This document shows positions 5,992 to 13,126 of a stretch of 13,633 nucleotides of DNA, in pieces. The stretch is from Sulfurovum sp. UBA7648 (GTDB taxonomy: Bacteria > Campylobacterota > Campylobacteria > Campylobacterales > Sulfurovaceae): NCBI GenBank assembly GCA_002483605.1, contig DLIG01000012.1, positions 15,722 through 29,354 of the forward strand. The letters are read 5' to 3'. The notes beneath the pieces are model-generated. The model saw only the letters and a program-made list of their open reading frames with translations, was not told where the DNA came from and ran no database searches. The number at the start of each line of letters is the position of its first letter. Position 1 is the first letter of the stretch. Made by a program: the position numbers and the translations under genes.

Positions 5992-7048
5992 TGTGATCAT
6001 AGTCGGAGCAGGTCCGGCAGGTGCCAATGCAGCATTAGAGTTTGCAAGATCCAATCTAGAAGTATTATTAATCGAGAAAGAATCTCTGCCGCGTAAAAAA
6101 CCATGTGGTGGAGCTATGCCAGCATCTGCAGAAAAACTGCTCTCTATCGACATATCAAAAGTTGTCAAAAATAGAACAAAAGTACTGAGGCAATATCATA
6201 ATTACGAAAAAGAGATTGTAAAAATATTGCATGACGACACAAATGCACCTATTTTGATCAATCGTAGTGAGTTTGATATGTTTTTGCTCGAGCAAGCTAG
6301 AGTGGTTGGCTCTGGAAATTTGGAAATAATCGATAAATGCCGTGTCGTATCTGTAGGTGAGTCGCCCCAGATGGTTCATGTTGTACTTGAAAACGGTAAA
6401 ACAGTGGAAGCAAAATATCTCATCGCAGCCGATGGTGCCCTAGGCAAGATAGCTCCTAGCATAGGCTTGATGCAAAAGAGAAAATTTGCCCCTTCATTGG
6501 ATGCAGAGATCACTACATCGGCTCAATACTATGATAAGCATTGCGATACGATGGTAATGAATTATTTTTGTGTACCGCATGGTTATGGATGGATATTTCC
6601 GAAAGATAAAAATCTATTTAGCTGCGGCGTCCTCACATGGGGTAAAGCCCTCAACCTAAACAAAGAGCTGGACGACTTTATCGCTAGATCTTTCCCCGGG
6701 GAGAGCATCGAAAATATCGAAGTATCAGGATACCCTATACCGATCTATCAGGGAACAGAACAGATATCGACTCAAAGAATATTACTAGCAGGTGATGCTG
6801 CTGCCCTTGTGGATCCGGTCAGCGGCGAAGGCATCCGTTTTGCACTGCATAGCGGAAAAATCTCTGCAATTGTTATCATGGAAGCGTTGAAAGGAGATAC
6901 AGATTTATTGAGTGATTCCATATCTCAAAAATATCAGAAAATGATCGATGAAGAGATCGGCAAAGAATTGAAAACGAAGTTGTCTTTCGCATCTCTCACT
7001 TTTCATAGCAGTCCGGATATGTTTTATAAAATATTTTTAAAACGCTAA
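5981..7048 (+). CDS. FAD-dependent oxidoreductase, geranylgeranyl reductase family
   Basis: The start at ATG 5981 is fixed by a full Shine-Dalgarno GGAGGTGAT (5968-5976); a GTG nine bases earlier lies inside that site. The 355-aa protein has the N-terminal dinucleotide-binding motif VGAGPAGANAA (residues 8-18) with an acidic strand end LLIEKE, then the PCGGAM motif characteristic of geranylgeranyl reductases. AADGALGKIA follows in the middle and LAGDAAALVDPVSGEGI after it, the second FAD-contact motif. Such enzymes reduce double bonds of isoprenoid chains or related substrates. The C-terminus is short for the family, and its last five codons and stop overlap DNA that reads as IS3 transposase in another frame, so the original tail has probably been lost. 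It ends the plus-strand block begun by the kinase. Confidence 0.75.
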   Translation: MQYDVIIVGAGPAGANAALEFARSNLEVLLIEKESLPRKKPCGGAMPASAEKLLSIDISKVVKNRTKVLRQYHNYEKEIVKILHDDTNAPILINRSEFDMFLLEQARVVGSGNLEIIDKCRVVSVGESPQMVHVVLENGKTVEAKYLIAADGALGKIAPSIGLMQKRKFAPSLDAEITTSAQYYDKHCDTMVMNYFCVPHGYGWIFPKDKNLFSCGVLTWGKALNLNKELDDFIARSFPGESIENIEVSGYPIPIYQGTEQISTQRILLAGDAAALVDPVSGEGIRFALHSGKISAIVIMEALKGDTDLLSDSISQKYQKMIDEEIGKELKTKLSFASLTFHSSPDMFYKIFLKR

Positions 7049-7143
7049 AAAAACTTGTCAGAAAAAGTATATTTCTTACAAAAGACGAGGCAAAACTTAA
7101 AATATTTGAATATATTGAAATGTATATAACTCAAAAAAATGAA
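7030..7143 (+). pseudogene. IS3-family transposase (orfB C-terminal) remnant
   Basis: In the frame starting at 7030 the translation reads IFKTLKKLV, then LTKDEAKLKIFEYIE (about 7078-7122) and MYITQKNE. This matches the well-known C-terminal segment of IS3-family transposases: FFKTLK-E-L, then TRDEAK-x-x-I-F-E-Y-I-E-x-F-Y-N-x-x-R. The catalytic Glu expected after TLKK is missing, the conserved YNRKR is lost, and no start, upstream DDE residues or terminal inverted repeats are visible. It is a decayed fragment that overlaps the 3' end of the flavoprotein gene. It does not extend recognisably beyond about 7143. Confidence 0.7.
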
Positions 7144-7234
7144 AATGTTAAAAATAAAATCATTTTATTCCATGCCCAATGTTTCTTGTTCACATATGAC
7201 CTCTTTATTAAAAGAGCGCCAAATGTGTTTGAAT
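7144..7234. other. short AT-rich gap behind the precursor gene
   Basis: No gene is seen here. Two small inverted repeats are present: AATAAAAT (7153-7160) with ATTTTATT (7162-7169), and CTCTTT (7201-7206) with AAAGAG (7211-7216). Read on the minus strand, the first is followed by TTTAACATTTT and could be a weak terminator behind the precursor gene. The evidence is slight. Confidence 0.3.
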
Positions 7235-7381
7235 CTATGCAGAAAGTACGAGGTATTCATCGCCTAAACTTATTCCACTTTCGGTTTTATTGATATCTAA
7301 CTCTATTAGTTGAGGCTGCTCCCATTCTTTTTTTTGAGTAGTTTGAGTTTTTTCAACCATGTTATTGTTTTCCGTAATCAT
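7235..7381 (-). CDS. lasso peptide precursor (48 aa)
   Basis: A 48-codon ORF with a good Shine-Dalgarno AAGGG (complement of 7388-7392) six bases before ATG 7381, and its own extended -10 at 7423-7431. The N-terminal half is a polar leader. Residues 20-29 read W-E-Q-P-Q-L-I-E-L-D, the W/Y-x2-P-x-L...L-D pattern that B1 proteins recognise in lasso leaders. Residues 33-34 are T-E, with Thr at the expected penultimate leader position. Cleavage after Glu34 would give the core SGISLGDEYLVLSA (14 residues), with Ser1 able to cyclise onto Asp7 or Glu8, leaving a tail of six or seven residues. Cleavage before Gly36 is an alternative. It lies 42 bases behind the cyclase gene on the same strand. The core is shorter than typical lasso peptides, so its plug residues are not obvious. 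Confidence 0.75.
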   Translation of the reverse strand: MITENNNMVEKTQTTQKKEWEQPQLIELDINKTESGISLGDEYLVLSA

Positions 7382-7387
7382 GATATT

Positions 7388-7392
7388 CCCTT
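7388..7392 (-). promoter_or_regulatory. ribosome binding site of the precursor gene
   Basis: AAGGG on the minus strand, six bases before the ATG of the 48-aa precursor. It is the main local evidence that this short ORF is translated. Several larger genes of the cluster (cyclase, possible prenyltransferase) lack a comparable site. Confidence 0.6.
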
Positions 7393-7422
7393 ATAGTTAA
7401 ATATGTTTCATAGACACGCCTT

Positions 7423-7431
7423 ATTATAACA
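7423..7431 (-). promoter_or_regulatory. extended -10 promoter of the precursor gene
   Basis: The minus strand reads GATGTTATAATAAG, with TATAAT the complement of 7423-7428. The box overlaps the cyclase stop codon (complement of 7424-7426) and lies about 42 bases before the precursor ATG. It would let the precursor be transcribed separately from, and more strongly than, its cyclase. Confidence 0.5.
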
Positions 7432-9316
7432 TCTTTTTTATCAATAAAATAGATTTTAATCTATCTACAATCATTAATTCTTCTATGTCGTTAATGCTAT
7501 CAAATCTGTCCATAATTTTATGGTATTGATTTAAATATTTTTCATTATCTATATAAGGTGAATTGAATTTTTTGATCATCATAATTATTTCATCATCGTT
7601 TAAAGCTTTGTATATTTCGTGCAAAACATTTTTTCCGCGATGGATTTCAGATGGTTTGAGCTTATCCAGCATAAATGGGGGCAGATATTTACGGACAGCA
7701 AGCCGATAAAGATAGCGGGATTGCCCGCCTTTGAAATAAAGGGTAGGGGGAATGGAGAGTGCAAACTCTATAATACGTTTATCAAGATATGGATAGACAT
7801 AGCGAATTCCAGCTTTTCTACCGAGAGCAGCCCAGCTCTCCATGCGCTCTTGATGGTAGCCGGAATCTAAATATGCATGTTGTCTTTTTTGAATACTTTC
7901 TTCTTGGTATAAGAGTGGATTGCAATGGTTAGAGAGTGCATAATCTGCAAATTCATTTTTTAGCATTGAAGAGCTAATGGAGATTCTTTTTCCAAATATT
8001 TTTAATCTTTTTCTTTGCCGAAAAGCACGCGGAAGTATGCTATATAATAGTAGGCGCAGATATTGATATGGCAGTCTAAGGAAGTTCCATCTGCGTTTTT
8101 GGGAAAGTTCGACCTTTAGGCTTTTCCATGCCGAGACAAATTTTCCTTTTTGAATTTTATCAATATGGCTTTCTTTGAAACGTGCAGTGAGATACTCATC
8201 TCCTCCGAAACCAGAGAGGATAAGTCGGATGCATTTTTCTTGTGCTAGTGGTAACAAAACTCGCTCATATTCATACATGACGGTTCCGTCAACTCTGATA
8301 TCATGGGTTAGTAGTGTTTTTTTGAGTTCATCTGCATTGCAATCGATCTCTTTGTGCTTAAAACCTTCAATCCTGGCAATATTTCGTGCATCTGCCCATT
8401 CATGCCAATTGGGGTCATCATCTATTGTTGGTTTGCACCAATTATAGGTATAAAATGGATTGCCTAGCTTTTTCCACATCCTGCCGGCAATGGTCGCGAT
8501 CACAGAGCTATCAAGCCCGCCACTCATATGAGCACTTATAGGATATGCTGAGTCGATGCGATCACTGATCGCAGTTTCTAGAAGGTGTCGAAGATAATCC
8601 GCATACTCTTCTTCGGTTTCATATCGTAATGGTTGTATAGAGTGGAGATCCCAATACTCTGTGGCACTCATAGCATCATCCGTCACTTTTAGGCAGGTAG
8701 ATCTAGGGCATTTTTGGATAGATTTATAGAATGTTTCTTTTTGATTTGGAGCATATCCCTGCAGAGCAAATTCAGCCATGACTTTGTCATTTAGTTCTTG
8801 TAAAACCTTTGGATGAGCCAGTATCACTTCCATACTATCACTAACCAAAAATAGAGTATCATCGATATGATAGTAGAGAGGCCCCACACCCATATGATCA
8901 CGCACGCAAAGGAGCTTCTGCATCGAGATGTCGTAAAGGGCAAAGGAGAAATCTCCAAGCAGGCGGTCGGCAAATTTTTCTTCGCCCCATTGGAGATAGG
9001 CACGGACGATAAGCTCGGCGTTGCTCGGTTCTTTGTCGATAATATTTAGTTGCTTGATCAGCTCATTGCGGTTATCAATACGGACATCACCGGTAAAAAT
9101 ATAAGAATTGTTATTTATCTCTACATATATTGGAAGTTTGGTTTTTTTGTCAAGTTCGCTGATCCATTGTGTCGCTTGTCCTGCAGCGGTATTTTCATGT
9201 ACTAACAATTTTTCATGATCATGCGGCCATGATACTGTTTTGCTGTAAAGTTTGTCGACTATATCTGTAGATGGATTGGTGCCATCTCTTTGCATTAGGA
9301 AGAAAAAAGCGCTCAT
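7424..9316 (-). CDS. lasso peptide cyclase (asparagine synthetase-like, C protein)
   Basis: This ATP-dependent enzyme closes the macrolactam ring by adenylating the Asp/Glu side chain of the core and joining it to the new N-terminus. The open frame extends to an ATG at 9346 (640 aa), but the product most likely begins MSAFFF at 9316 (630 aa), the usual start of lasso cyclases; neither start has a clear Shine-Dalgarno. The N-terminal half is the glutaminase-like domain without the catalytic Cys2 (it is Ser), as expected for cyclases that do not use glutamine. The synthetase half carries the PP-loop SGGLDSS (residues 275-281 of the long frame) and a second motif LSGFGGDEY (378-385). The C-terminal part has GIRYVYPYLDKRIIEF, conserved in this family. 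It is divergent from the B1-B2-transporter operon. Confidence 0.9.
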   Translation of the reverse strand: MSAFFFLMQRDGTNPSTDIVDKLYSKTVSWPHDHEKLLVHENTAAGQATQWISELDKKTKLPIYVEINNNSYIFTGDVRIDNRNELIKQLNIIDKEPSNAELIVRAYLQWGEEKFADRLLGDFSFALYDISMQKLLCVRDHMGVGPLYYHIDDTLFLVSDSMEVILAHPKVLQELNDKVMAEFALQGYAPNQKETFYKSIQKCPRSTCLKVTDDAMSATEYWDLHSIQPLRYETEEEYADYLRHLLETAISDRIDSAYPISAHMSGGLDSSVIATIAGRMWKKLGNPFYTYNWCKPTIDDDPNWHEWADARNIARIEGFKHKEIDCNADELKKTLLTHDIRVDGTVMYEYERVLLPLAQEKCIRLILSGFGGDEYLTARFKESHIDKIQKGKFVSAWKSLKVELSQKRRWNFLRLPYQYLRLLLYSILPRAFRQRKRLKIFGKRISISSSMLKNEFADYALSNHCNPLLYQEESIQKRQHAYLDSGYHQERMESWAALGRKAGIRYVYPYLDKRIIEFALSIPPTLYFKGGQSRYLYRLAVRKYLPPFMLDKLKPSEIHRGKNVLHEIYKALNDDEIIMMIKKFNSPYIDNEKYLNQYHKIMDRFDSINDIEELMIVDRLKSILLIKKML

Positions 9317-9346
9317 GAGAAACCATTTTTGTTTGTATGGTATCAT

Positions 9347-9418
9347 AGCGAGGATTAATATAGTATTTATTAATAATAGATTATCATATTGTTATATTAA
9401 ATTAAAGAGGTTTTTTCG
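9347..9418. promoter_or_regulatory. divergent promoter region, cyclase / B1 operon
   Basis: Seventy-two very AT-rich bases separate the first possible cyclase ATG from the plus-strand operon (102 from the preferred cyclase start). For the plus strand, TATATT (9393-9398) is a possible -10, about 25 bases ahead of the B1 ATG, with AAAGAGG (9404-9410) between. For the minus strand, TACTATATT near 9352-9360 is a candidate. Nothing stands out enough to fix either promoter. Confidence 0.3.
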
Positions 9419-9694
9419 ATGTTGACAGCCCAAAACATGATAAAACGCATAGAAAATATCATAGCATCTCCAATGGATGATGAGCTCGTAATGATGAGCA
9501 TGGAAAATAATGCTTATTATGGACTTAATAAAGTGGGTCGCAAGATCTGGGAATTACTAGAAAGCGAGCAGACGCTTGATACGTTGTGTGATGAATTACT
9601 CAAACAGTATGATGTAGACCGGGCTACATGCTATAGAGACATATTAGTAATTGTATCCAAAATGGAAGAAGTAGGCTTGGTTGCCGTTGAGTAG
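9419..9694 (+). CDS. PqqD-like lasso recognition protein (B1, second copy)
   Basis: This 91-aa protein carries the full PqqD/RRE pattern: DELVMMSMENNAYYGLNKVG (residues 21-40), then KIWELLE, a helix with ELLKQYDVD, and the C-terminal EEVGLVAVE. It binds the precursor leader and passes it to the leader peptidase. A strong Shine-Dalgarno AAAGAGG (9404-9410) precedes the ATG by eight bases. Its 3' end overlaps the start of the peptidase gene, the usual B1-B2 arrangement, so this copy, and not that at 3467-3745, is the natural partner of the peptidase. Confidence 0.9.
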   Translation: MLTAQNMIKRIENIIASPMDDELVMMSMENNAYYGLNKVGRKIWELLESEQTLDTLCDELLKQYDVDRATCYRDILVIVSKMEEVGLVAVE

Positions 9695-10127
9695 AATTTT
9701 ATTAAATTTTTTACGTCACTGCAATAGTGACAAGCTTTTGGTTTTCGAAGCCTTGTGGTATTTATTGATCTTAAAAATACAACTAAGATACAGCTCTTTT
9801 AATGCTTTGGCAAAACGTTACGGTTTGCAAATGACACACAAAGAATCGTGCGGTCAAGATGAAAATATAGCAACTCTCAAATCTATCAGATGGGCTATAT
9901 GGCGTGTTAGCCGGATCATTCCTTGGGACAGTGTTTGTCTCGATCAGGCACTGGCTGCGCAAAGAATGCTTTCACGCAGAAAAATATCGGGCACTCTATA
10001 TCTTGGCGTTGCAAAAAAAGAAAATGAAGAGCTCAAGGCTCATGCATGGGTATGCTTGGGCGAACACTTCATAACCGGACAGGCAGGGCATGAAGAATTT
10101 ACCGTAGTTAGCTATTTTGGGTGGTAG
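9681..10127 (+). CDS. lasso peptide leader peptidase (B2, transglutaminase-like)
   Basis: This cysteine protease of the bacterial transglutaminase fold removes the leader from the lasso precursor. The 148-aa protein is of normal length. Cys86 lies in WDSVCLDQALA and His121 in AHAWV, giving the Cys-His pair of the family, with GTLYLGVAKKENEELKAHAW between and GHEEFTVVSYF at the end as expected. The N-terminal half is a helical domain typical of B2 proteins. The start is TTG 9681 or TTG 9687; both lie inside the end of the B1 gene, indicating translational coupling, and there is no ATG nearby. Confidence 0.88.
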   Translation: MPLSRILLNFLRHCNSDKLLVFEALWYLLILKIQLRYSSFNALAKRYGLQMTHKESCGQDENIATLKSIRWAIWRVSRIIPWDSVCLDQALAAQRMLSRRKISGTLYLGVAKKENEELKAHAWVCLGEHFITGQAGHEEFTVVSYFGW

Positions 10128-10134
10128 TTGGTAA

Positions 10135-11931
10135 ATGGAAAAAATGAAAGATAAACTTCAAAAACTAAAAGCGCAATTGCCGTACCTGCCAAAAACTATT
10201 AAACTTATTTGGCAAGCATCACGCTGGTGGAGTGTCCTTTGGGCTGCGCTATTGCTGCTTGGCGGTATATTGCCTGTGGCTGTCATATATCTTGTAAAAC
10301 CGATCATAGACAATGTCGCTATGTTGGCAGGTAAAGGCATTGGCGGAGTTGATATGCTTTTGGCTCCTTTGGCAGTACTTGGTTTGGTTGTTTTTTTATT
10401 GCCTTTGTCGACAGGTTTGCTCAATCTAGTTCGAAGCATTCAAGCTGAAAAGATTCAAGACAATGTAAAAATGCAGATCCATGCAAAAGCAGTATCTTTG
10501 CCGTTAAGTTTTTTTGAAACACCGCATTATCACGATATGCTATATCGTGCCAATGTCGATGCTATAAGCCGTCCTGCTGCACTGTTGGAAAATATTGGTT
10601 TATTTATGCAAAACTTTATAACTTTGGCCGGCCTTTTGATCATAATGATCCCGCTTGCTTGGTGGCTGCCGATAGTTTTATTCATAGCGACTTTGCCAGC
10701 GTTAATGATAGCATTTCGTTTTACACTCAGGTTTCATGCATGGCGTGCAAAAAATACGGCGGGCGAGAGAAAGCTCAGGTATTTTGACCATGTGCTAACT
10801 GATAGCGAACATGCCTCCGAGATGCGTCTCTTTGGTTTGGGCGGGTTTTTTACCAAAAGATACTGGCAGCAAAGAGCGCAGATAAGATCTGAATATTTTT
10901 TCCTGTTAAGATCCGAGTTTTTGGCTGAAGCTGTAAGTATGGTCATTGGCTTTTTGGTGCTGGTTTTTGTGATGGGATGGGTTTTGCATGAAACGCTTAT
11001 GGGACGAATAAGCATCGGATTATTGAGTATGTTCTACATAGCATTTACACAAGCGCAACGCGTCATGCGTTCGCTGCTAGGAAATATAAGCGAACTATAC
11101 AAAAATATACTATTTCTTGAAAATCTGTTTGAATTTCTGGCTATCAAGATACCGGAATCAAAGCATGGCAATGAAGTGCTTGATAATACTCCTAGAGAAA
11201 TAGTATTTGACAAAGTCGGTTTTCATTATCCTCATAGCGATAAAAGAGCGCTTGATAATTTGTCGTTAACTGTGCAAGCCGGCAAGACTACAGCAATCGT
11301 AGGAACGAACGGTGCAGGTAAAAGTACACTTGTAAAATTACTCTGCAAGTTCTACGAGCCAGATAGCGGAGAGATAAGGATGAACGGCACGCCTCTAAAC
11401 CGTATCGCTACTGAAGATATGCATATGACAGTTTTGTTTCAAAACTATATGCGTTATCATATGAGCGTAAAAGAAAATATTGCCTTTGGGAACATCAAAG
11501 AAGATCAAAAAGCGATAATGGCGGCTTCGAAAGCATCTGGTTCGCATGAATTTATAAACAGGCTTGAGCACGGATACGATACCATGCTTGGGCGTTGGTT
11601 CGGAGGAGCAGAGCTTAGCGGAGGAGAATGGCAGCGTATCGCATTGGCAAGAGCATTCATGCGTGATGCCAAGCTTATCATACTTGACGAGCCTACAAGC
11701 GCATTGGATTCATGGGCCGAGATAGATTGGCTGGAGCGTTTTCGAGCACTTTGTATGAATAAAACAGCGCTTATCATAACACACCGTTTTACTACGGCAA
11801 GACACGCTGATATGATATATGTGATGGATGAAGGAAAAGTAGCAGAATGCGGAACCCATGAAGAGTTGCTTGCCATTGGAGGGCTATATGCTTCTTCCTG
11901 GCATGAGCAAACGAAGGAGTTTATTCGATGA
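10135..11931 (+). CDS. lasso peptide ABC exporter (D protein)
   Basis: A 598-aa half-transporter with an N-terminal membrane domain fused to an ATPase. Hydrophobic segments lie around residues 33-54, 75-98, 155-195 (two helices), 265-286 and 293-305, consistent with six helices. The ATPase has Walker A GTNGAGKST (390-398), a Q-loop LFQNY (about 434-438), the signature LSGGEWQ (494-500), Walker B LIILDEP (514-520) and a His switch at 550. It should dimerise and export the finished peptide, which also gives producer immunity in characterised lasso systems. No peptidase C39 domain is present, in keeping with a separate leader peptidase. It starts seven bases behind the B2 stop; ATG 10144 is an alternative start. 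Confidence 0.9.
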   Translation: MEKMKDKLQKLKAQLPYLPKTIKLIWQASRWWSVLWAALLLLGGILPVAVIYLVKPIIDNVAMLAGKGIGGVDMLLAPLAVLGLVVFLLPLSTGLLNLVRSIQAEKIQDNVKMQIHAKAVSLPLSFFETPHYHDMLYRANVDAISRPAALLENIGLFMQNFITLAGLLIIMIPLAWWLPIVLFIATLPALMIAFRFTLRFHAWRAKNTAGERKLRYFDHVLTDSEHASEMRLFGLGGFFTKRYWQQRAQIRSEYFFLLRSEFLAEAVSMVIGFLVLVFVMGWVLHETLMGRISIGLLSMFYIAFTQAQRVMRSLLGNISELYKNILFLENLFEFLAIKIPESKHGNEVLDNTPREIVFDKVGFHYPHSDKRALDNLSLTVQAGKTTAIVGTNGAGKSTLVKLLCKFYEPDSGEIRMNGTPLNRIATEDMHMTVLFQNYMRYHMSVKENIAFGNIKEDQKAIMAASKASGSHEFINRLEHGYDTMLGRWFGGAELSGGEWQRIALARAFMRDAKLIILDEPTSALDSWAEIDWLERFRALCMNKTALIITHRFTTARHADMIYVMDEGKVAECGTHEELLAIGGLYASSWHEQTKEFIR

Positions 11932-13124
11932 GTACAGAAAATAGTTTGTTGCAGCTCCTTGGGTGCGGGTCAAGCGATCTTTTGCCTGAATTCAATGAGA
12001 ATAAATGGCTGGAGATCATAGAGCTTGCAGGCAAGCAGCATGTCATACCGTATCTTTATTATCATTTAAAAGAGATTGGGGCATTGGGGTTGATCCCTGC
12101 TGAAAGCAAAGATGTATTGCTTCAATCATTTAAACAGAGTACTTTTAGAAATATGGCGATTATTGCTGAATTTAGACGTATTGCCGATGCATTCAATCAA
12201 AAAGGCATAGACGTCATCGGACTTAAGGGCTTGCAGCTGGTGCAAGACGTTATCTATCCGCATGTAGGGCTTCGTTTCATGAGAGATATCGATCTGCTGG
12301 TTCCTCTAAAACAGCTTAGAAATGCCCATGATATTTCACTTTCATTGGGATATATGCCTGAAGAAAATATCCATGATACCGATCTTCATATAAAATACCA
12401 TCATCATATTCCTCAGCAATTTAATTACGAAAAAAATATAGTTCTTGAATTGCACGGTTATCTGGAAAACGTGATGCGAATTGATCCTGCTTTTTGGTGG
12501 GAGAGTGTTAAAAAATTTGAACACAAGATATTTTTAGACGATGAAAAGCTGTTATTGCATTTATGTCTGCATATAAGTTATTCTGATATGTTTAAAACGG
12601 ATCTGAGACACTACCTGGATATCTATATGATTCTTAAAAAAAAGGCTATAAACTGGAAGCAATTTATGAGCATGGCGCAGGAAATGGGATTGGCAAAAGG
12701 AGTATTGATCGTCTTGGATATAGTATCCACACTTTTTGGGCTTAAGCTTCCAAAAGAGGTTGATAGCTTCATAGTGCGTGATGAGTATCATGAGGAATCT
12801 ATAAAATATGCAATAGAATTTATGTGGCAATATCGCAAATCATCAAAATATTATGAACAGTATAGATCTAAAATGTTTTTAACTGACGAACCAATCTTAA
12901 AAAGATTCTTTAAACGAGTATTTATACCAAAAGAAGAGCTATGCTGCCAGTATTCTCTACGCTTGAGTTCCGGGATGCTATATATGTATTATTTTGTGAG
13001 GATATATGATCTGTTTAAAAGGCATTTTATAAGTACGATAAAGAGCAAAACTGACCAAAAGCAAATAGACGTGATTGCCAAAACCAAGATCCTGCATGCA
13101 TATCTGTTTAAAAACAAGGATTGA
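11928..13124 (+). CDS. nucleotidyltransferase-family protein (NTP_transf_5 type)
   Basis: The 398-aa protein shows the nucleotidyltransferase-like core VIGLKGLQLV (about residues 96-105), then GLRFMRDIDLLVP (114-126) with the D-x-D pair at 120 and 122 that would hold Mg2+, followed by a GY element (about 141-142). This is the pattern of the family PF14907. Members occur in several lasso clusters that also encode a kinase, and one has been linked to adding sugar groups to the phosphate at the peptide C-terminus. Here it may act after the HPr-kinase-like protein. The gene starts with the ATGA overlap with the transporter stop, so it is firmly part of the export operon. Substrate assignment is inference. 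Confidence 0.8.
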   Translation: MSTENSLLQLLGCGSSDLLPEFNENKWLEIIELAGKQHVIPYLYYHLKEIGALGLIPAESKDVLLQSFKQSTFRNMAIIAEFRRIADAFNQKGIDVIGLKGLQLVQDVIYPHVGLRFMRDIDLLVPLKQLRNAHDISLSLGYMPEENIHDTDLHIKYHHHIPQQFNYEKNIVLELHGYLENVMRIDPAFWWESVKKFEHKIFLDDEKLLLHLCLHISYSDMFKTDLRHYLDIYMILKKKAINWKQFMSMAQEMGLAKGVLIVLDIVSTLFGLKLPKEVDSFIVRDEYHEESIKYAIEFMWQYRKSSKYYEQYRSKMFLTDEPILKRFFKRVFIPKEELCCQYSLRLSSGMLYMYYFVRIYDLFKRHFISTIKSKTDQKQIDVIAKTKILHAYLFKNKD

Positions 13125-13126
13125 TT

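Noticed and set aside
7144..7290. Continuation of the IS3-like frame through the precursor region on the plus strand
   Set aside because: After about 7143 the translation no longer resembles transposase, and the opposite strand holds a better supported gene with a promoter and ribosome site.
7424..9316. Ordinary asparagine synthetase B for amino acid biosynthesis
   Set aside because: The N-terminal catalytic Cys is absent and the gene sits with B1, B2 and exporter genes, which together specify a lasso cyclase.
9317..9346. Ten-residue N-terminal extension of the cyclase
   Set aside because: Lasso cyclases typically begin MSAFF-like as at 9316, and the extension has no ribosome site; it is kept only as an alternative start.
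10158..10439. Antisense ORFs opposite the exporter, cyclase and ATPase genes
   Set aside because: They lie wholly within well-supported genes, have no ribosome sites and show no recognisable motifs.
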